Shown: in pieces, positions 5,355 through 10,671 of the stretch
How positions within the stretch are numbered: position 1 is the stretch's first letter
Layout: every line of letters starts with the position of its first letter
Source: Stenotrophomonas sp.
Lineage (GTDB): Bacteria > Pseudomonadota > Gammaproteobacteria > Xanthomonadales > Xanthomonadaceae
NCBI GenBank assembly: GCA_003510825.1
Contig: DOKO01000106.1
Location: 1-10,671 of the forward strand
Length of the DNA: 10,671 nucleotides
Direction of reading: 5' to 3'
The notes under the pieces: model-generated
The model's input: the letters and a program-made list of their open reading frames with translations, nothing else
Told to the model about the DNA's origin: nothing
The model's database searches: none
Made by a program: the position numbers and the translations under genes

Positions 5355-6542
5355 CTACCGCGGGGCCTCGCAGCCCAGCATCTTCAGGTCGATCGCCTCG
5401 GCCATGCGCCGGTAGCCTTCATCATTCGGGTGCAGGTGGTCGCGGGTGATGTTGGCCGGCAGGGATTCCGGCTGTTTCGGGTCGCGCAGCGCCGCATCGA
5501 AATCGACCACGCCATCGAAGCCGCTGTCCTTGCCGCGCGCCCACTGGTTGATCGAGGCACGGGTGGTGGCCGAGACCGGCTCATAGCGCTCGGAGCCGCC
5601 GAACGGCGTCAGCGTGCCCAGGTAGGCGCGGATGCCATGCGCGTGCAGGCGCGCGGCCACCTGCTGGTAGCCCAGCAGCATGTCCGGTGCGTTGCGTCCG
5701 GGCAGCGGCTGCGCACCGCCGCCGTGGCGGATGTCATTGATGCCCTCGAACAGGATCACCTGGTCGGCGTCGGCCACCGCGATCACATCGCGGTCCAGGC
5801 GTGACAGCGCACTGTGGCTGCGGCCATGGTCCAGCAGCTTGTTGCCGCTGATGCCCTGGTTGAGCACTACGAAGCGGTCCGGACAGGCCTGCTGCAGGCG
5901 CTGCGCCAGCCTCTCCGGCCACTGGTTGAACGAACCGCGCGTGGCGGTCGCGCCTTCGGTGATCGAGTCGCCCAACGCAACAATGACCGACGGCCGCTGC
6001 TCACGCTGCACCAGTACCGCCGAGAACACATTCTGCTGGTAGCTGACGCGCACCGTGTCGGCCACCGCCTCCTGTTTGCCATCGACCACGCGCACCACGG
6101 TGCGCCGCACCGCGGGCCGGGTCGGCTGCGGGAAGTACGCGGTCACGCTGATCTCCTGCAGTGCGCCCACCGGCAGTGCCACCGGATCACTCAGCAGTGC
6201 GGCACCTACTGGTACGTCGATGGCGCGGCGGCCATCGACGGTGACCGGCAGCGCTGCAGCGCTGCCGTCCTTCAGTCGCACGCGGATGTCTTCCACGTGC
6301 AGCGGTGCATCGCCCAGTTCGTTGCTGATGCGCAGGCGCAACGCCTCGCCACGGCTGCCGACCCGGATGTCCTGGCGCACGGTCTGCGCGGCGAACTGTA
6401 CCGGTGCCTCTGGCTTCCCGTCCTTGCGGTCCGGTGCCGGTGAAGCGGTCCAGGCGGTCACCCAGACCGGAGCGGCCTGGGCGACGGGGGCGGCCACGGC
6501 AGCGCCGATGGCCAGCGAAAGCAGGGTGATCCAGCGCTGCAT
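5355..6542 (-). CDS. Secreted SGNH/GDSL-family hydrolase (carbohydrate-esterase-like)
   Basis: This 395-residue serine esterase has an N-terminal signal peptide (Arg4, hydrophobic 5-18, probable cleavage after AQA at 21-23), so it acts in the periplasm or outside. A beta-rich N-terminal region (about 25-180) precedes the SGNH domain. The four blocks are present in order: GDSITEG (191-197, Ser193), NQGISGN (228-234, Gly230), GIND (267-270, Asn269) and DHLHP (368-372, Asp368 and His371). Catalytic residues therefore look intact. Such enzymes deacetylate sugars or hydrolyse lipids, and substrate cannot be read from the motifs. It starts 18 bases after the SDR gene on the same strand, which suggests it is the last gene of the uronate cluster; removal of O-acetyl groups from alginate or another polysaccharide is a reasonable but untested inference. 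No strong ribosome-binding site is seen (GGAC about 8 bases upstream). Confidence 0.88.
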   Translation of the reverse strand: MQRWITLLSLAIGAAVAAPVAQAAPVWVTAWTASPAPDRKDGKPEAPVQFAAQTVRQDIRVGSRGEALRLRISNELGDAPLHVEDIRVRLKDGSAAALPVTVDGRRAIDVPVGAALLSDPVALPVGALQEISVTAYFPQPTRPAVRRTVVRVVDGKQEAVADTVRVSYQQNVFSAVLVQREQRPSVIVALGDSITEGATATRGSFNQWPERLAQRLQQACPDRFVVLNQGISGNKLLDHGRSHSALSRLDRDVIAVADADQVILFEGINDIRHGGGAQPLPGRNAPDMLLGYQQVAARLHAHGIRAYLGTLTPFGGSERYEPVSATTRASINQWARGKDSGFDGVVDFDAALRDPKQPESLPANITRDHLHPNDEGYRRMAEAIDLKMLGCEAPR

Positions 6543-6560
6543 GGCAGGTGTCCGCTCAGG

Positions 6561-7313
6561 TCAGGAGAAGTAGGTGCCGCCGTTGACGTCCAGGTTCGCA
6601 CCGGTGATGAACGCCGCTGCTTCCGAGGCCAGGAACACCGCCGCATCGGCGGCTTCGTCCGGCACGCCCTGGCGGCGCAGCGGGGTGTTGCCGGCAACGG
6701 CGGTGCGCACTTCCGGCTTGGTGAATTCGTCATGGAAGCGGGTGGCGATCATGCCGCAGCACAGCGCGTTCACGCGGATGCCCTTCGGACCCAGTTCCTT
6801 GGCCATGGCGCGGGTGAAGGTCATCACCGCCGCCTTGGCGGTGGCGTAGATCGACGCGCCCGGGCCACCGCCATCGCGGCCGGCCTGCGAAGCGAAATTG
6901 ACGATGGCCGCGCCTTCGCCCATGTGCGGCACCACCGCGTGGGTGGTCAGGTAGGTCGAGGTCAGGTTGAGGTCCATCACCGTGTGGAAGAACGCCGGGT
7001 CGATCTCGGCCAGCGGGCGGCGCTGCACCATGCCGCCGGCCACGTTCACCAGCAGGTCGATGCGATCACCGAACGCGGCCTGGGTCGCGGCGACGAGCCC
7101 GGCCACGGCCGCGGCATCGGTGACGTCGGCGCGGTGCACGATGGCCTGGCCACCGGCGGCCTGGATCTGCTTCAGCGTTTCGTTGGCGCTGGCTTCATCG
7201 TTGGCGTAGTTGATGCAGACGCGTGCGCCGGCAGCGGCCAGCTTGATCGAGACGGCTCGGCCGATATCACGGCCACCACCGGTGACGATGGCCACCTTGT
7301 CCTGGAACGACAT
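6561..7313 (-). CDS. SDR family oxidoreductase, probable DEH (uronate) reductase
   Basis: This 250-residue classical short-chain dehydrogenase has a Rossmann nucleotide-binding motif TGGGRDIG (11-18), NVAGG (90-94), catalytic Asn116, Ser142 and YATAK (Tyr156, Lys160), and an ITGANLDVNGG C-terminal segment. Two details are unusual: Asp16 sits where many SDRs have glycine, and CCG (185-187) stands where PG is usual after the substrate loop. ATG 7313 has AAGGAG 8 bases upstream; an in-frame ATG at 7379 would overlap the MFS gene and lacks support. In alginate pathways an SDR reduces 4-deoxy-L-erythro-5-hexoseulose uronate (DEH) to 2-keto-3-deoxygluconate with NAD(P)H. Its place next to a PL17-type lyase and a uronate-type carrier makes that the best guess, but SDR motifs alone do not fix the substrate. 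Confidence 0.85.
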   Translation of the reverse strand: MSFQDKVAIVTGGGRDIGRAVSIKLAAAGARVCINYANDEASANETLKQIQAAGGQAIVHRADVTDAAAVAGLVAATQAAFGDRIDLLVNVAGGMVQRRPLAEIDPAFFHTVMDLNLTSTYLTTHAVVPHMGEGAAIVNFASQAGRDGGGPGASIYATAKAAVMTFTRAMAKELGPKGIRVNALCCGMIATRFHDEFTKPEVRTAVAGNTPLRRQGVPDEAADAAVFLASEAAAFITGANLDVNGGTYFS

Positions 7314-7359
7314 GCGGGAAACTCCTTGGTTTGCGGGGGAATGAAAGGGAGACGCGTGC

Positions 7360-8664
7360 TCAGCCGCCACGGCGGTCAAGCTTGTGGATCGGTCCGGTCC
7401 ACCACCACAGCGCGGCCAGCGACAGCGGCACCAGCGCGGCGACGAGGATGAAGATCGGGGCGTAGGAATGGCGGGTCAGCACCGGCACCAGCCAGGTGGT
7501 GATGAGGGTGCCGGCCACCGCAGCCAGGCCACCGAGGCCGGCGAGGGTGCCGACCGAGCGGCCATCGAAGAGGTCGCCCGGCAGGGTCTGGATGTTGCCG
7601 ATGGCGACCTGGAAACCGAACAGCACGGCGGCAATTGCCAGCACGGCAAACAAGGGCTGGTTGGCCAGCACCGCGCCCAGCAGGGCGGGGGCCATGATCA
7701 CGCAGCCCAGGGTGATGGACAGCTTGCGTGCGCGGTCCACGCTCTGCCCGGCACGGATCAGGCGCCCGGACAGCCAGCCGCCACTGAGGCTGCCGAGCAT
7801 CGCGCCCACGAACGGCACCCAGGCGAACAGGCCGATCTGCTTGATGTCGAAGCCGAAGGTTTCGGCCAGGTAGATCGGCAGCCAGGACACGAACAGCCAC
7901 CAGATCGGGTCCAGCAGGAAGCGGCAGGCGAGCATGCCCCAGCTCTGCCGGTGGGCCAGCAGCGAACGCACGCTCACCTTGGGCGCGGCGGCATCCTGCT
8001 GCCCGGCCTGGTCTTCCATGATCAGGCGGCGTTCGGCATCGCTCACCCACGGGTGCTTGTCCGGGCCGGCGCGGTAGACGAACAGCCACGGCAGCAGCCA
8101 CAGGAAGCCGATGGCACCGACCAGCACGAAGGTGCCGCGCCAGCCCAGCCACAGGTACAGGCCGGCGATGGCCGGTGCCGAAACGATCGCGCCGATCGAC
8201 GCACCGGCGTTGAACACGCCCTGCGCCAGTGCGCGTTCGCGCGCCGGGAACCACTCGGCATTGGCCTTCACCGCGCCCGGCCAGGCACCCGCTTCGCTGA
8301 TGCCGAGCATCGCCCGCACCAGGCTGAAGGACAGCATCGAATGGGTGACCGAATGCAGGGCGATGGAGATCGACCACACGCTGATCGACAGGGCGAAGCC
8401 CAGGCGCGTGCCGATCATGTCGAACAGGCGGCCGAACAGGAACTGGCCGGCGGCGTAGAACAGCATGAACACCGTCACCAGCAGCGCGTAGTCATCCTTG
8501 GTCGCGCCCACTTCCTTGGCGATTTCCGGCCACATCACCGCCAGCGCATTGCGGTCGATGTAGTTGATGACCGTGGCCACGGCGATCAGGCCGACGATCA
8601 GCCAGCGTACGGCCGACCGCACCGGCACCTTGCGCAGCTGGCTCACCACCGCAGGGCCGTTCAT
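7360..8664 (-). CDS. MFS transporter, hexuronate/ACS type
   Basis: This 434-residue inner-membrane carrier has about twelve hydrophobic helices and a central loop (about 199-240). Features of the anion:cation symporter family (ExuT, GarP, GudP relatives) are visible: INYIDRNALAVM (33-44) in helix 1, the loop 2-3 motif GRLFDMIGTRLG (78-89), and EAGAWPGAVKANAEWFP (124-140) with ARERALAQG after it. ExuT-type carriers import hexuronates by proton symport. Its ATG overlaps the stop of the lyase gene by four bases (ATGA), so translation is probably coupled to it, and the SDR follows 46 bases later. Import of the lyase product (unsaturated uronate/DEH) is therefore the inferred job; the exact substrate is unproven. 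Confidence 0.9.
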   Translation of the reverse strand: MNGPAVVSQLRKVPVRSAVRWLIVGLIAVATVINYIDRNALAVMWPEIAKEVGATKDDYALLVTVFMLFYAAGQFLFGRLFDMIGTRLGFALSISVWSISIALHSVTHSMLSFSLVRAMLGISEAGAWPGAVKANAEWFPARERALAQGVFNAGASIGAIVSAPAIAGLYLWLGWRGTFVLVGAIGFLWLLPWLFVYRAGPDKHPWVSDAERRLIMEDQAGQQDAAAPKVSVRSLLAHRQSWGMLACRFLLDPIWWLFVSWLPIYLAETFGFDIKQIGLFAWVPFVGAMLGSLSGGWLSGRLIRAGQSVDRARKLSITLGCVIMAPALLGAVLANQPLFAVLAIAAVLFGFQVAIGNIQTLPGDLFDGRSVGTLAGLGGLAAVAGTLITTWLVPVLTRHSYAPIFILVAALVPLSLAALWWWTGPIHKLDRRGG

Positions 8665-10671
8665 TTCCCGTCACCCTTGCTGCGGTCCATGCGTGCGTGG
8701 CTGCCGCTCCAGCGGTAGGCGTGGCCATCGACGGTCACGCTGTGCTCGCCCTTGGCGCTGCTGTCATCGGCCACGCCCAGGGCGATGCGGGCACCGCTGG
8801 CCAGGCGCAGCTCGATCACCTCGGCATCGTTGTCGCGGGTGCGCACGATGTCCTTGATGCGGCTGTCGGCGCCGTGCACGTACTCGGCGGTGCCGTTGTA
8901 CTCGCCATGCGGCTCCAGCACGCTGAAGAAGGTAACGTCCTTCTGGCCTTCCACGCGCTGCAGCAGGGCCGGCTCGCGGCGCAGGTTGAATTCGGGATCG
9001 TTGGCACCGCTTTCCACCAGCATCGCCTGCGCAGGTGCGCTGCTGCCGAAGCGATAGGTGTAGAAGCGGCCATCCAGCAGCCAGGCCAGCGTGCGCGGCT
9101 CGCTGCCGGGCTTGCTGCGCGCGTCCAGCCACAGGTGCTGGTAGCCGTTGTCCTTGCCCAGTACGGGGCGCTGGCTGGTGAAGTGTTCGGCCTCGAAACC
9201 GGTGGTGACGATGTGGCCGTTGAAATGCAGCGGCAGGTCGTAGCGCGCGGCCTTGTCACCGTGCACCTGCAGCAGGTCCAGCACCACCGGCAGGCCCAGT
9301 TCGGGGTGGCGCAGCAGCGCCTGGGTGCGGGTGAACACCACGCCGGGGTAAGCATCGCGCATGGTTGCCGAGGCGATCTGGGTATCGGTGTCGGCCTGGA
9401 AGAAACGCACCTGCGGCGCATGTTCCTCGCCGCGCTTCCAGTCGCCCTTGAAGTGGCTCTGCTCGTCCACCACCAGGGTGTTGTGGGCAACGGTCTGCTT
9501 GGCCCAGCTGCGGTTCTCGGCCAGGTAGATGCCGCCGCGCTTGGCTTCCACGTTGAGGAAGCGCGCCGCGCCGTAGTCGGTCACCACGGCCTTGCCGTTG
9601 TCGTAGAACAGCCAGTTGAGCTTGTCGAAGTGGCCGTGGCCCATGCCCTGCATGGTGTCCTTCTGCACCAGCGCCTGGCCGTCCTCGCCGTTCATGCGCA
9701 GGATCGCCAGGCCACCGCGGTCGCCGTCGGGGCCGTCGCGCAGCAGCATCGGCTTGTACTCGAAGGGTTTGGCCTTGTTGGCCGCCAGCGCCTGCGCAAC
9801 CTGCAGGCCCTCGGGCGAAAGCAGCAGGCGTTTCTGCTGCTGGGCCACCGACAACAGGTGGTCATCGCCGGTGCGCGCATAGGCGATGCCGATGCCGGCC
9901 ACCAGCTCCTCGGTGTCGATGCCCTTGTCGAGGATCGCATCGTTGATCGGGAAGAACAGGCCGTCGTAGCTGGTCTGCACCAGCACATCCACGGCCTTCA
10001 GCAGCACGCCGTCGCGGCGCGCGAAGATCTTCCGCTGCGGCTCGTTGCGTTCGATGGCGTTGGCGAACAGCAGGAACGGCGCCAGCGCATAGCGCTGGTA
10101 ATACGGGCCTTCCTCGTAGTAGCCATCGGGCGAGAACAGCAGGTCGATCTGCCGCAGGAAGCCGAACTTATCGTCCTTCTGGCTGCCGCGCAGCGATTTC
10201 TCCACCAGCTCCTGGTCGCGCAGCACGTAGCCGGTCATGCCGGTGGCGGCCACCGCCCAGGTCGCGTGGTTGTGGATCTGGTCGTAGTTCTTCGGCTCGC
10301 TGACCAGGAATTCGGCCATCGGCCGGAACAGCTGCGACTCGATCGTCTGGCGGTCCTGCGCGGACAGCGCGTCGCGGATCGCGTCGTAGCCCTGGATGGC
10401 GTTGACCAGCCACACCGAGTCGTTGAGCACCTGCCAGAACACGCGGCCGGGAATCTGCCCGCGGCCTTCCGGGTGCGGGCCCAGCGTCGGGTAGAGCTTG
10501 GCGTACTGCAGCAGCATGTCGCGCGAGTAATCGACATAGGCCTTGTCGCCGGTCAGCCGGTACAGCGTGCCGGCCGCCAGCAGCGCCTGGTAGTTGCGCT
10601 TGTGCTGTTCATGGGTGCGACCGCCGCCCTTGTCCTTGGGCACCGGCACGTCGATGCCGGCCTTCATCATC
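8661..10671 (-). CDS. PL17-type oligoalginate lyase (heparinase II/III-like), 5' end missing
   Basis: The visible 669 residues lack the N-terminus, which lies beyond the right edge; the first methionines seen are internal, preceding VPVPKDKGGGRTHEQHKRN, a family-typical segment. An alpha-toroid N-terminal domain (to about 310) is followed by a beta-sandwich heparinase II/III domain. Residues matching the PL17 exolyase Alg17c, as I recall its numbering, are NHATW (Asn134, His135), GPYYQRY (Tyr190/191), GHGHFD (His345, His347) and Tyr382. The constant offset of 67-68 suggests about 67 residues are missing, including any signal or lipoprotein peptide. Such enzymes release unsaturated monouronate from alginate oligomers by beta-elimination, usually in the periplasm. 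The stop overlaps the MFS start, so the lyase is upstream in the same operon. PL15 or another heparinase II/III family is possible but less likely. Confidence 0.88.
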   Translation of the reverse strand, partial: MMKAGIDVPVPKDKGGGRTHEQHKRNYQALLAAGTLYRLTGDKAYVDYSRDMLLQYAKLYPTLGPHPEGRGQIPGRVFWQVLNDSVWLVNAIQGYDAIRDALSAQDRQTIESQLFRPMAEFLVSEPKNYDQIHNHATWAVAATGMTGYVLRDQELVEKSLRGSQKDDKFGFLRQIDLLFSPDGYYEEGPYYQRYALAPFLLFANAIERNEPQRKIFARRDGVLLKAVDVLVQTSYDGLFFPINDAILDKGIDTEELVAGIGIAYARTGDDHLLSVAQQQKRLLLSPEGLQVAQALAANKAKPFEYKPMLLRDGPDGDRGGLAILRMNGEDGQALVQKDTMQGMGHGHFDKLNWLFYDNGKAVVTDYGAARFLNVEAKRGGIYLAENRSWAKQTVAHNTLVVDEQSHFKGDWKRGEEHAPQVRFFQADTDTQIASATMRDAYPGVVFTRTQALLRHPELGLPVVLDLLQVHGDKAARYDLPLHFNGHIVTTGFEAEHFTSQRPVLGKDNGYQHLWLDARSKPGSEPRTLAWLLDGRFYTYRFGSSAPAQAMLVESGANDPEFNLRREPALLQRVEGQKDVTFFSVLEPHGEYNGTAEYVHGADSRIKDIVRTRDNDAEVIELRLASGARIALGVADDSSAKGEHSVTVDGHAYRWSGSHARMDRSKGDGK

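Noticed and set aside
5814..6573. Overlapping plus-strand frames opposite the SGNH gene
   Set aside because: They lie antisense to a protein with complete SGNH blocks and a signal peptide; no motifs are seen in the plus-strand translations.
7384..8718. Open frame of 444 codons on the plus strand opposite the MFS gene
   Set aside because: Gln/His/Gly-rich shadow of the transporter gene with no domain or plausible start context.

Overview
The window reads as ordinary chromosome of a high-GC gammaproteobacterium of the Xanthomonadaceae, most likely Stenotrophomonas (S. maltophilia group). The evidence is very GC-rich coding sequence with strong third-position GC, tightly packed genes with 4-10 base overlaps, a bioA-rsmE pair, and several short palindromes carrying a terminal GTAG tag. 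The last are the hallmark of the SMAG/REP-type repeats of S. maltophilia. The organism call is inferred from these features and from family resemblance, not from a database search.

Layout, left to right. (1) Bases 1-99 hold two SMAG-like palindromes downstream of rsmE. (2) Bases 100-2219, minus strand: bioA (biotin synthesis) runs into rsmE (16S rRNA m3U1498 methyltransferase) with a 10-base overlap. (3) Bases 2220-2296 are a 77-base divergent intergenic region with a GC-rich inverted repeat and a possible bioA -10 box. (4) Bases 2297-4830, plus strand: a compact four-gene unit nudE-cysQ-mazG-ynfA. Its first three products are small phosphohydrolases that remove nucleotide by-products (ADP-ribose/NADH-type compounds, PAP/PAPS, and non-canonical NTPs). 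The fourth is a small membrane protein, probably an efflux protein. (5) Bases 4854-5156, minus strand: a small DUF962/Mpo1-like membrane protein. (6) Bases 5157-5354 are non-coding and hold four SMAG repeats arranged as a nested, mirror-symmetric array. (7) Bases 5355-10671, minus strand: a four-gene uronate-catabolism cluster. In transcription order it is a PL17-type oligoalginate lyase (its start lies beyond the right edge), an MFS transporter of the hexuronate/ACS type, an SDR oxidoreductase, and a secreted SGNH/GDSL esterase.

The last cluster is the most coherent system here. The lyase would cleave alginate oligomers to unsaturated monouronate, the MFS carrier would import it, and the SDR would reduce it to 2-keto-3-deoxygluconate. 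The co-directional SGNH esterase could remove acetyl groups from bacterial (Pseudomonas-type) alginate. The lyase-carrier-reductase part follows known alginate-pathway logic, while the esterase role is inference. KDG kinase, KDPG aldolase, an outer-membrane receptor and a regulator are not in the window and may lie beyond the right edge.

No tRNA, rRNA, CRISPR array, prophage, complete insertion sequence or defence system is visible.
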